Shown here: positions 28,176-35,053 of the stretch, one piece after another
Position numbering within the stretch: the first letter of the stretch is position 1
Layout: the number at the start of each line of letters is the position of its first letter
Assembly (NCBI GenBank): GCA_964506245.1
Contig: CAZDKK010000045.1
Location: forward strand, 1-40,546
Source: CAZDKK01 sp964506245
GTDB taxonomy: Bacteria > Eisenbacteria > RBG-16-71-46 > CAIMUX01 > WJJG01
DNA length: 40,546 bases
Reading direction: 5' to 3'
The notes under the pieces: model-generated
What the model saw: only the letters and a program-made list of their open reading frames with translations
Told to the model about the DNA's origin: nothing
The model's database searches: none
Translations under genes and position numbers: made by a program

Positions 28176-28190
28176 CAGGACCAGGGAGGC

Positions 28191-29657
28191 GTGGTGAAAT
28201 CCACCAAGGTCCTCGTGATCGACGACGAGCGCATCGTGCGCGACAGCATGGGGCGGGCCCTGCGCGACGAGGGGTACGAGGTCGCGGCAGCGGCGACCGC
28301 AGCGGAGGGGTTCACGCGCTTCGAGGCCTTTCGGCCGCAGGTCGTGGTGCTGGACGTCAAGCTGCCCGACGGGTCGGGACTCGACCTGCTGCCCCGCCTG
28401 CGCCAGATCGACCCGGCCGTTCAGGTCCTGATCATCACCGCCTTCGGGGAGGAGCGAACCGCCGCGCGGGCGATGAAGCTGGGGGCCGCCGATTTCCTGA
28501 AGAAGCCTTACGACCTCGGCGAACTGCTCCACGCCGTCGGAAGCGCCGCCCGCAGCCTGGCCCGCGAGACGCAACTGAAGGTCTACCGCAAGCGCCAGCG
28601 TGCCCGCTATGCCCGCTCGCGCCTGGTGGGGAGCAGCCCTGCCATGCGGGCTATCAAGCAGCTCATCGGCAAGGTGGCGCGTTCGGGGGCGACCAAGATC
28701 CTCGTCACCGGCGAGACCGGTACCGGGAAGGACCTCGTCGCGGGTGCGATCCACTTCGAATCCGGGCGGCGGGAAGGCCCGTTGATCAGCATCAACTGCT
28801 CGAACTTCCAGGAGACCCTGCTGGAGAACGAGCTGTTCGGGCACGAGCGCGGATCCTTCACCGGGGCCAGTCACCTGAAGCGAGGGCTGGTCGAGCTGAG
28901 CGATGGCGGATCGCTCATGCTCGACGAGGTGGCCGACATGCCGATGAGCATCCAGGCCAAGCTCTTGCGGTTCCTCGACCACGGCACCTTCCGGCGCGTC
29001 GGGGGCAGCGTGGACTTCCACGTCGATCTGCAAGTCATCGCCGCCACCAACGCCGACCTCGAACGGCGCATCCAGGAGAACCGCTTCCGCGATGACCTGT
29101 ATTTCCGGCTGAAGGTCGTCTCGATCCAGCTGCCGCCGCTCAGGCAGCGGGGGGACGATGTCCTCGAGCTCGCCCACCACTTCCTGGAGGGCTTCAGCCG
29201 GAAGTTCGGCAAGGACTTCCGGGCCATCAGCCCCGCGGCGGCCACCCTGCTGCAGCGCTACGAGTGGCCCGGCAACGTGCGGGAGCTGGAGAACCTGCTG
29301 GAGCGGGCCGTGCTGCTGGAAGAGGGGCCCGAGCTGCTGCCGCGTCATCTGCCCGACGACCTGCGCGGCGGGGCGCGCGGGCCCGCGGTGACAGAGGTGC
29401 CCTGCCCGGCGGAGCCTTCCATCGCATGGGCCGCACGCTTCGCGCAGGCCCTGCAGGCGCGGGGCAACGGAGCGATGCCCGCGCTCACCGAGCTCGGGGA
29501 CGCCTACGTGCGTTTCGTTCTGCGGGAGTGCGCGGGCAATCGCAGCCGGGCCGCGCGCGAGCTGGGCATGTCGCGCCAGGGGCTGCGCGAGCGTCTGCGG
29601 CGCATGGCGGAGCGCGAGGGCGCCGGCGGCGGCCTGAGACTCTGCTCACCGCTCTAG
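28191..29657 (+). CDS. NtrC-family sigma-54-dependent response regulator
   Basis: A 488-residue transcription activator. The start is GTG 28191 (a second GTG at 28194 is equally possible) after AGGGAGG. The receiver domain (6-115) has D11/D12, phospho-acceptor D55, T83 and K104/K105. The AAA+ domain starts at VGSSPAMRAI (146); Walker A is GETGTGKD (174-181), the sigma-54 contact loop is GSFTGA (221-226, a common variant of GAFTGA), and Walker B is SLMLDEV (241-247). The R-finger region and WPGNVRELENLLERA follow. The C-terminal Fis-type HTH is NRSRAARELGMSRQGLRERL. It is the partner of the upstream kinase. A perfect sigma-54 promoter lies about 210 bp downstream and is its most obvious target. 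Confidence 0.97.
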   Translation: MVKSTKVLVIDDERIVRDSMGRALRDEGYEVAAAATAAEGFTRFEAFRPQVVVLDVKLPDGSGLDLLPRLRQIDPAVQVLIITAFGEERTAARAMKLGAADFLKKPYDLGELLHAVGSAARSLARETQLKVYRKRQRARYARSRLVGSSPAMRAIKQLIGKVARSGATKILVTGETGTGKDLVAGAIHFESGRREGPLISINCSNFQETLLENELFGHERGSFTGASHLKRGLVELSDGGSLMLDEVADMPMSIQAKLLRFLDHGTFRRVGGSVDFHVDLQVIAATNADLERRIQENRFRDDLYFRLKVVSIQLPPLRQRGDDVLELAHHFLEGFSRKFGKDFRAISPAAATLLQRYEWPGNVRELENLLERAVLLEEGPELLPRHLPDDLRGGARGPAVTEVPCPAEPSIAWAARFAQALQARGNGAMPALTELGDAYVRFVLRECAGNRSRAARELGMSRQGLRERLRRMAEREGAGGGLRLCSPL

Positions 29658-29722
29658 GCCGATCCGCTCGCGGCGCCGCCAAGAAAGTTGTCATGGCAGG
29701 TTTGTGGTCGTCCCTCGTAACT

Positions 29723-29732
29723 CCTTATAAGG
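29723..29732. promoter_or_regulatory. AT-rich palindrome, candidate upstream activator site
   Basis: CCTTATAAGG is a perfect 10-bp palindrome in an unusually AT-rich stretch (about 29695-29850). It lies about 140 bp upstream of the -24 element, a usual distance for enhancer sites of NtrC-type activators. The link to the activator at 28191-29657 is inference from position only. Confidence 0.35.
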
Positions 29733-29867
29733 GAATAGGATAAGCCACTCGTAGATCGTATCTGCACACTATGTTTGCACTTCCGCCCTCCATGGTCCCA
29801 TACGGCGCCCGAGGGAAGTGGCCGCAAAGAAATACTGGGAAATAGGTTGCCGGTCATGCTCCCTTGG

Positions 29868-29883
29868 TGGCACGCCTGTTGCA
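29868..29883 (+). promoter_or_regulatory. Consensus sigma-54 (-24/-12) promoter
   Basis: TGGCACG (29868-29874), CCTG, then TTGCA (29879-29883) matches TGGCACG-N4-TTGCW at every specified position, with the GG and GC dinucleotides 12 bp apart. Transcription would begin near 29894, leaving a very short leader of about 16 nt that includes the ribosome-binding site of the response regulator at 29910. Confidence 0.88.
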
Positions 29884-29909
29884 CGTCCTGCGCCAGGGGA
29901 GGTGGGTTG

Positions 29910-30290
29910 GTGAAGTTGCGCGTGCTCATCGTCGAGGACGAAGCGCTTCTGGCGCGAACCTTGGCTCAGTCATTCCGAGAGCAGGGCTACGAAGTGGTCC
30001 GCGCTCGCTCGGCGGAGGAAGCGCGCAACGTGCTGGCGGAAGGCGAGGCGTTCAACCTGGTGTTGCTCGACAATCGGTTGCCGGGGCAGTCGGGGCTCGA
30101 CTTCCTGGCGGCCATCGGCAAGCCGGAGGGCACACGGGTCGTGCTGATGACCGCGTACGGCACCGAGGAGACGCGGCGGCGGAGCCGGGAGCTCGGCGTG
30201 GATCTCTATCTGCGCAAGCCGTTCGATCTCGAGGCCGTGATGGGCAAGGCGGCTGAGCTGGTAGAAAAAGGGGCCCAGGCGGAGGCCTGA
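29910..30290 (+). CDS. Single-domain (CheY-like) response regulator
   Basis: A 126-residue stand-alone receiver domain. GTG 29910 was chosen for the GGAGGT six bases upstream and because the receiver fold starts directly (LRVLIVEDE). Acidic pocket residues E9 and D10, phospho-acceptor D54 in LVLLDNRLPG, T81 in LMTAYG and K103 in YLRKPFD are all present, so it should be phosphorylatable. There is no output domain, only a short tail (GAQAEA). It lies directly behind the sigma-54 promoter and after the NtrB/NtrC pair, so it is likely induced by that pair and may act as a relay or sink. The Lys-rich gene follows 39 bp later in the same transcript. Confidence 0.93.
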   Translation: MKLRVLIVEDEALLARTLAQSFREQGYEVVRARSAEEARNVLAEGEAFNLVLLDNRLPGQSGLDFLAAIGKPEGTRVVLMTAYGTEETRRRSRELGVDLYLRKPFDLEAVMGKAAELVEKGAQAEA

Positions 30291-30329
30291 GCCCCAGGTG
30301 TGAACCCTAATGGAGGGGGGTAGACGAAC

Positions 30330-30509
30330 ATGGTCATGAAGAGGAAGAAGAAGAAGACGACCAAGAAGAAGGCGGCCAAGAAGAAGGTCGTCCGCAGGAA
30401 GAAAAAGGTTGCCAAGAAAAGGGTAGCCAAGAAGCGCAAGGTAGCCAAGAAGAAGGCTCGCAGAAAAGTAGCGCGCAAGAAGAAGGTCATCGAACCTCCG
30501 GTCATGTAG
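30330..30509 (+). CDS. Lys/Arg-rich histone-H1-like small protein
   Basis: A 59-residue protein of which 34 residues (58%) are Lys or Arg; repeats of the form V-A-K-K-K/R make up the middle. It starts at ATG 30330 (MVMKRKKKK) after GGAGGGGGG at suitable spacing, and ends VIEPPVM. Such AKKK-repeat proteins resemble the C-terminal tails of histone H1 and bacterial Hc1-type or H1-like proteins, which bind DNA non-specifically; RNA binding is also possible. There is no folded domain. It is 39 bp downstream of the response regulator with no terminator between, so it should share the sigma-54 promoter. Low complexity means chance cannot be excluded, but the strong SD and operon position favour a real gene. 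Confidence 0.78.
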   Translation: MVMKRKKKKTTKKKAAKKKVVRRKKKVAKKRVAKKRKVAKKKARRKVARKKKVIEPPVM

Positions 30510-30701
30510 GCCGCCTCGGGGACCGTGGGGAGCGGTCCGCGTGGCCACCCCCCTTGACGGGTTCTCCGATACCGGATCTCATCAGCCGGCGCGGGTGCTC
30601 CGGGGGCAAGGCCCGTCGTGGGGTCTTCCCCCGGGGCACTGCGGGTTTGTGCATCCGCGGGTGTGTACCGTCCGCGGTGCGTGCATGCGCAGGGTGGGCA
30701 T

Positions 30702-30729
30702 CGTCCCCGCGGGGACGGTGTCTTTCTTT
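30702..30729 (+). terminator. Possible terminator after the response regulator/Lys-rich operon
   Basis: A perfect 16-bp palindrome, CGTCCCCGCGGGGACG (30702-30717), can fold as a 6-bp stem with a CGCG loop. It is followed by GTGTCTTTCTTT. The T tract is interrupted and the position is about 190 bp after the Lys-rich stop, so the call is tentative. A second small hairpin (GGACCG and CGGTCC, 30520-30538) lies closer but has no T run. The rest of 30510-30802 holds only a lone TAGAAT (30746-30751), a weak -10 candidate for galE. Confidence 0.4.
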
Positions 30730-30802
30730 GTCCGGCAGCCTGCCCTAGAATCCCCTTCGAATCGACCCAGCCTGACTATCTCGACGCACAGGAGGCCACA
30801 AG

Positions 30803-31783
30803 GTGCGGATTCTGGTATCCGGAGGTGCGGGCTACATCGGCAGCGTCACGGCGGAGATGCTCCTGGCAGGGGGGCACACGGTCCTGGTGGTCGACAACCT
30901 CAGCCGGGGGCACCGCTCCGCGGTTCCGGCGGGTGCGACCTTCGTGGAGCAGGACATCCGCGACCTCGACCGCATGACGACCCTGCTGGCTGATCAGCGC
31001 ATCGAGTGCGTCATGCACTTCTCCGCTGCCAGTCTGGTGGGCGAGTCGATGCGCGATCCGGGGGAATACTTCGGCAACAACGTGGTCGGTGTGATCCGGT
31101 TGCTCGAGGCGATGGCGCGCGCGGGCGCGGGGCGCTTCATCTTCTCGTCCACCGCCGCGACCTATGGCGAACCCCAACGCATTCCGATCGCGGAAGACGA
31201 GCCGATTCGACCCACCAATCCCTATGGGGAAAGCAAGGCGATGTGCGAACGGGTTCTGGCCTGGTACGAGGCGATCCACGGGATCCGGTACGCCGCGCTG
31301 CGGTATTTCAACGCGGCGGGGGCGTCCGAGGCCCACGGCGAGGACCATGACCCGGAGACGCATCTGATCCCCCTGGCCCTGCGCGCCGCTGCTGGGCAGC
31401 TCGAGGTGCTGGCGATCTTCGGTCGCGACTATCCGACCCCCGACGGCACCTGTATCCGCGACTACATCCACGTGCTGGATCTGGCTGCCGCGCACGTCTT
31501 GGCACTGGAGAAGCTCGGTGGCCTGCGGGAGAGGGTCTTCAACCTCGGCAACGGCAGCGGCTACTCCGTGCTGGAGGTGGTGCGCTCCGTCGAGCGCGTG
31601 ACCGGGCGCGCCGTCCCCGTGCGCGATGCACCGCGGCGCCCGGGGGATCCCGCGCGGTTGGTGGCCTCGGCGGCTCGGGCGCGCACGGTGCTGGGATGGG
31701 CTCCGCGCCACGCCGAGCTGGACAGAATCGTTGGCGACGCCTGGCGCTGGATGCAGCGCTACCCGCACGGCTATGGCGACTGA
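30803..31783 (+). CDS. galE: UDP-glucose 4-epimerase GalE
   Basis: A 326-residue SDR-type epimerase that interconverts UDP-glucose and UDP-galactose (or their N-acetyl forms). GTG 30803 follows AGGAGG and gives the standard start MRILVSGGAGYIGS, with the NAD glycine motif at 7-13. D31 in VVDNLSRG reads NAD. The catalytic residues are S115/S116/T117 in FIFSSTAATYG and Y141/K145 in NPYGESK. The blocks RYFNAAGA, HLIPLAL, FGRDYPTPDGTCIRDYIHV and FNLGNGSGYSVLEV are typical of GalE rather than other SDR sugar epimerases. The 3' end overlaps rarA by 11 bp. It supplies activated galactose for the surface glycans suggested by neighbouring genes. Confidence 0.96.
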   Translation: MRILVSGGAGYIGSVTAEMLLAGGHTVLVVDNLSRGHRSAVPAGATFVEQDIRDLDRMTTLLADQRIECVMHFSAASLVGESMRDPGEYFGNNVVGVIRLLEAMARAGAGRFIFSSTAATYGEPQRIPIAEDEPIRPTNPYGESKAMCERVLAWYEAIHGIRYAALRYFNAAGASEAHGEDHDPETHLIPLALRAAAGQLEVLAIFGRDYPTPDGTCIRDYIHVLDLAAAHVLALEKLGGLRERVFNLGNGSGYSVLEVVRSVERVTGRAVPVRDAPRRPGDPARLVASAARARTVLGWAPRHAELDRIVGDAWRWMQRYPHGYGD

Positions 31784-33212
31784 CGATCTTGATCTGCCCG
31801 CGGCCGGCGACGATCTCTTCGCCGCGCCCGGCGGCGAGGGGCCGCGGGCCCCGCTGGCCGACCGCATGCGCCCGCGCACGCTGGCCGAGGTGGTAGGACA
31901 GGAGCATCTGACGGGCCCCGGGGCCGTGTTGCGGCGGGCCGTCGAGTCGGGCGATCTGCCCTCGGTCATCTTCTGGGGACCGCCCGGCTCCGGCAAGACG
32001 ACGCTGGCCCGCATCCTGGGCCGCGTGCCCGGCTACCGCGCCGTGCTCTTCAGTGCGGTGCTGGCAGGGGTGAAGGATGTGCGCCGCGTGGCGCAGGAAG
32101 CGGCCGTGGCCCGGAGACGCCACGGGCAGCGCACCCTGCTCTTCATCGACGAGGTCCATCGCTTCAACAAGGCCCAGCAGGATGCGCTGCTGCCGCACGT
32201 GGAGAGCGGGATAGTGGTGCTGGTGGGGGCCACGACCGAGAACCCGTCGTTCGAGGTCAACAGCGCGCTGCTGTCGCGATGTCACGTCTTCGTCCTGAAA
32301 CGCCTGCAGCCCGAGCACCTGCGCGCCCTGGCTCAGCGTGCGCTGGGCGATGCGGAGCGGGGCCTGGGCGCCAGCCGCCTGGAGGTGGAGGCGGCGGCGC
32401 TCGAGGCGCTGGTCGAGCTGTCCGATGGCGACGCCCGCCAGCTCTTCAACGCCCTCGAGACGCTGGCGACCCTCGTGCCACCCGACGGTGCGGGGCGGCG
32501 GCCGGTCGACACGGCGGCGCTGCGCCGGCTGAAGGACCGCGTCGCCCTGGCGTCGGACCGGGACGGGGAAGAGCACTTCAATCTGATTTCCGCGCTGCAC
32601 AAGAGCGTGCGCGGCAGCGACCCGGATGGCGCGCTCTACTGGCTCGCGCGCATGCTCGAGGGCGGGCAGGACCCCCTCTACGTGGCCCGGCGCATGGTGC
32701 GCATGGCCAGCGAGGACATCGGTCTGGCCGACCCGGCCGCGCTCACCTTCGCCCTCTCGGCCAAGGAGGCGGTCCACTTCCTGGGTCTGCCCGAGGGTGC
32801 GCTGGCGCTGGCTCAAGTCGCCGTCTACCTGGCGCTCGCCCCGAAGAGCAACAGCCTGTACGTCGCCTATGACCGGGCGCGCGAGTGCGCCCAGCAAACC
32901 GGCAGCCTCCCCGTGCCGCTCCACCTGCGCAATGCACCCACGCGGCTGATGAGCGAGCTGGGATATGGCCGCGCCTACCGCTATCCGCACGATCTCCCCG
33001 GCCGGTGGGTCGCCGAGGTCTACCTGCCCGAGCCCGTCGCCCGGCGGCGCTTCTACGAACCGTCCGATCAGGGACGCGAGGCGCGGCTGTGGGCGCAGCA
33101 CGTGGAGCGCATCCGCCAGGCCCGCCGCCTGCAGCAATCCGGGTCGCGAGACGGCCGGGACGATGCCCAGCCGGATGGGGGCGAGCGCGAAGCGAACCAG
33201 GAATCGAGTTGA
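31773..33212 (+). CDS. rarA: Replication-associated recombination ATPase RarA (MgsA)
   Basis: A 479-residue AAA+ ATPase of the RarA/MgsA/WRNIP1 family that acts at stalled replication forks. ATG 31773 was chosen as the first in-frame Met before APLADRMRPRTLAEVVGQEH; it overlaps the galE stop by 11 bp and has no strong SD, so coupling is likely. Walker A is GPPGSGKTT (69-77), Walker B LLFIDEVHRFNKAQQDALL (122-140), sensor 1 VGATTENPSF, and the arginine-finger region ALLSRC. The C-terminal tetramerisation part is complete (RMVRMASEDIGLADP, LAPKSNSLYVAYD, LPVPLHLRNAPTRLM and GYGRAYRYPHDLPG). The last 25 residues are polar and variable. Confidence 0.97.
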   Translation: MATDDLDLPAAGDDLFAAPGGEGPRAPLADRMRPRTLAEVVGQEHLTGPGAVLRRAVESGDLPSVIFWGPPGSGKTTLARILGRVPGYRAVLFSAVLAGVKDVRRVAQEAAVARRRHGQRTLLFIDEVHRFNKAQQDALLPHVESGIVVLVGATTENPSFEVNSALLSRCHVFVLKRLQPEHLRALAQRALGDAERGLGASRLEVEAAALEALVELSDGDARQLFNALETLATLVPPDGAGRRPVDTAALRRLKDRVALASDRDGEEHFNLISALHKSVRGSDPDGALYWLARMLEGGQDPLYVARRMVRMASEDIGLADPAALTFALSAKEAVHFLGLPEGALALAQVAVYLALAPKSNSLYVAYDRARECAQQTGSLPVPLHLRNAPTRLMSELGYGRAYRYPHDLPGRWVAEVYLPEPVARRRFYEPSDQGREARLWAQHVERIRQARRLQQSGSRDGRDDAQPDGGEREANQESS

Positions 33213-33238
33213 CGGGCGCGCGCCGCGAAGGGTAGCGT
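33209..33238 (+). promoter_or_regulatory. Candidate promoter for tRNA-Glu
   Basis: TTGACG (33209-33214), an 18-bp spacer, then TAGCGT (33233-33238). It overlaps the rarA stop codon and would start transcription a few bases before the tRNA 5' end at 33252. The -10 match is weak. Confidence 0.35.
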
Positions 33239-33251
33239 CTCTGGGTTCTCC

Positions 33252-33326
33252 GTCCCCGTCGTCTAGCCCGGCCTAGGACACCGCCCTTTCACGGCGGCAA
33301 CACGGGTTCGAATCCCGTCGGGGACG
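33252..33326 (+). tRNA. tRNA-Glu (anticodon UUC)
   Basis: A 75-nt cloverleaf. The acceptor stem GTCCCCG (33252-33258) pairs with CGGGGAC (33319-33325), and the discriminator base is G. The anticodon stem is CCGCC/GGCGG with loop CTTTCAC, giving anticodon TTC, which reads GAA/GAG. The T arm is ACGGG-TTCGAAT-CCCGT (33302-33318). No CCA is encoded after the discriminator. Its 3' end faces a tyrosine integrase gene, the usual layout of a tRNA integration site. Confidence 0.97.
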
Positions 33327-33330
33327 CAGC
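33302..33330 (+). other. Probable attachment site (attL or attR) in the tRNA-Glu 3' end
   Basis: Tyrosine integrases of tRNA-targeting elements usually recombine within the T arm and 3' acceptor sequence, restoring the tRNA. The integrase stop lies only 25 bp beyond the tRNA, so the crossover core most likely lies in the T-arm/acceptor half and the few bases after it. The matching second copy would be outside this window. Confidence 0.55.
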
Positions 33331-33350
33331 CTAACTTCTTGGTGACGAAA

Positions 33351-34472
33351 CTACTTAGCTTCGGCCCCAAAACCCGTCTCCCATTTTTCTCCCAGCTCAG
33401 GACGCTCGAGCCGCCGAATGGCGGACACCGGGCGGTCCGGGGAGAGGTGCATGTAGCCCATGGTCGTCTCGATGTGCTTGTGCCGCGCGAGCGCCTGGAT
33501 CTCGATCGGCAGCGCGCCCCGCATGGCCAGGTGCGAGCAGAAGGTGTGCCTCAGGGTGTGCACCCCGCGGTCCTCGACGCCAGCCAGCCGACATACAGAC
33601 CCGAAGAGGCTCCGCACGGTCTGGACCGACAACCGTGTCCCGTCGTGGTAGCAGAGCACGAGCTCGCCCTTGAGGTGCCGGTGAACCCTGAGCGCTGCCC
33701 CCAGGCGGCTGGTCATGGGGATCCGCCCCGCCAGACCGCCCTTGGGTGTCCCGACCTGGTCGTGCCAGACAGCCCTGGCGACTGTGAGCAGCCCGGTGCG
33801 CTGGTTCACGTCGGAGAAGCGCAGCTCCCGCATCTCGCCCACGCGTAGGCCGGCGTCGCCCCCGAGGAGAACGATCAGCTCGGTCCTGTGGTCCATGCTC
33901 GGAGCGGCTGCCCGGAGCCGTCCATACTCCTCAAAGTCGTAGAAGGGGTGATCCTGCCTGCGCGGCAGCCGAACACCATGCACGGGGCACGGCATCCGCT
34001 CGAGTACGCCCCACTCCACGGCCGACGTGAGCATGCGCCGCAGCACGGCCAGGATGTTGTTCATGGTCTTGGCCGAGCGGCCTGCGAGGGTCTGCTTGAG
34101 ATCGAGCACATCGGCGGCCGTGAGGCGATCCAGGTGGGTCTTCCCGCGCCAGGGAACGAGGTGGACCCGAACGATCGACCGCTTGGTGTTGATCTCCGAT
34201 GCCTTCTGCCTCTTCTCGGCGCATGCGTAGCCATCGATCCACCTTGGGGCAAACTCCTCCAGAGTGGGCGCCGGCTCGCGCCGCAGAGCCACCGGCTGCG
34301 CGGACTCCTCCAGGAGCTGGAGCGCCCTGGCCTCCGCCCAGCGGCGTGTTGCAGACTCGGATGGCATCGGTGACAGCCTCCGCTCACGGATCGGCGGTCT
34401 GTTCGGCAGGATGACGCGAATGTCGTACTCCCACTGCGGACCTCCTTTGTAGTGCCGGACGAAAATCCTCAC
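33351..34472 (-). CDS. Tyrosine-type site-specific integrase
   Basis: A 373-residue phage integrase that catalyses insertion into and excision from the tRNA-Glu site. GTG 34472 overlaps the HTH gene stop (GTGA). The N-terminal arm-binding part (about 1-65) is followed by a SAM-like core-binding domain (FAPRWIDGYACAEKRQ to about 160). The catalytic domain keeps the full set: R210 in GDAGLRVGEMREL, K244 in VGTPKGG, H306-x-x-R309 in HTLRHTFCSH, H331 in LARHKH, and the nucleophile Y340 in TTMGYMHLS. The sequence is intact, so the element may still be mobile. It points towards the tRNA, with its stop 25 bp from the tRNA end. Confidence 0.95.
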   Translation of the reverse strand: MRIFVRHYKGGPQWEYDIRVILPNRPPIRERRLSPMPSESATRRWAEARALQLLEESAQPVALRREPAPTLEEFAPRWIDGYACAEKRQKASEINTKRSIVRVHLVPWRGKTHLDRLTAADVLDLKQTLAGRSAKTMNNILAVLRRMLTSAVEWGVLERMPCPVHGVRLPRRQDHPFYDFEEYGRLRAAAPSMDHRTELIVLLGGDAGLRVGEMRELRFSDVNQRTGLLTVARAVWHDQVGTPKGGLAGRIPMTSRLGAALRVHRHLKGELVLCYHDGTRLSVQTVRSLFGSVCRLAGVEDRGVHTLRHTFCSHLAMRGALPIEIQALARHKHIETTMGYMHLSPDRPVSAIRRLERPELGEKWETGFGAEAK

Positions 34473-34690
34473 CGCTGACCTCCTTTGAAGGTCGTGCGCG
34501 GTGTGTGGCTCTCACCCAGCCACGATAGCACGAGATCGCGGCGCCACCGCAAGCGGCGACCGATCTTGAGCGGAACAGGCACCTGTCCGCGCGCGCGCAT
34601 GTTCTCCAGGTTCTTCGTGGATACCTGGAGCAGGTCCGCGAGCTGGCGCGAGGTCAGCAGGTAGGGGAGAGTCGTCGGGTCGGTGGTCAT
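34469..34690 (-). CDS. Excisionase-like small HTH protein
   Basis: A 73-residue DNA-binding protein with a winged-helix MerR/AlpA-type (HTH_17) fold: LTSRQLADLLQVSTKNLENM is the HTH, followed by a wing VPVPLKIGRRLRWRRDLVLS. ATG 34690 was chosen because GAGG lies five bases upstream; a TTG six codons earlier is possible. It is directly upstream of the integrase and overlaps its start by 4 bp, so it is the probable recombination directionality factor. A transcriptional regulator (AlpA-like) is the alternative reading. Confidence 0.87.
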   Translation of the reverse strand: MTTDPTTLPYLLTSRQLADLLQVSTKNLENMRARGQVPVPLKIGRRLRWRRDLVLSWLGESHTPRTTFKGGQR

Positions 34691-34749
34691 GCCATCCTCT
34701 TCATCCAACCGATCACCTCATACATGCTTCTCGCCTCCTTGCCCAGCCC

Positions 34750-34804
34750 GCGGCGGCGGGGACCCATCCCTGCGTCCCTGGCCTCCTGCCCACCCCGCCG
34801 CCGC
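34750..34804. repeat. 12-bp perfect inverted repeat upstream of the excisionase/integrase pair
   Basis: GCGGCGGCGGGG (34750-34761) and CCCCGCCGCCGC (34793-34804) are perfect complements with a 31-nt loop. They lie in the only sizeable gap of the element operon (34691-34837), which otherwise holds no gene. The stem could attenuate transcription into the integration genes or bind a regulator. No T run follows on the minus strand. Confidence 0.6.
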
Positions 34805-34837
34805 CGTGCCGGTCCCCCAGGCTACCGGTGCGCATCC

Positions 34838-35053
34838 TCACGGCTGGTCGCGGGCTCGGAAGCGCGGATGCCGCGTCTGGTAGCTCTCACTTCTCCTAGC
34901 CCGGGCCCAGCCGGGCAGGACAATCGCTCTCGGGCGGTGCCGGAGCGGGCACTGTGTCCGCCCCGGCACGCGCCCTTTCCCTGCGGCGTCAGCCCGCGCC
35001 GCAAGGTCCCCGTACAGCTCCCGCATCTGGACTGGGTCGAGACAGGAGATCAT
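34838..35053 (-). CDS. Small basic hypothetical protein of the element
   Basis: A 71-residue frame from ATG 35053, overlapping the stop of the glycoside-hydrolase-like gene by 4 bp (ATGA). It begins MISCLDPVQMRELYGDLAAR, a helical start, and ends in an Arg-rich tail. The coupled start supports it; the basic low-complexity C-terminus weakens the case. There is no recognised family. Confidence 0.45.
   Translation of the reverse strand: MISCLDPVQMRELYGDLAARADAAGKGRVPGRTQCPLRHRPRAIVLPGWARARRSESYQTRHPRFRARDQP

Noticed and set aside
29670..29679. GCGGCGCCGC palindrome after the NtrC-like gene as a terminator
   Set aside because: The palindrome has no room for a loop and no T run follows it.
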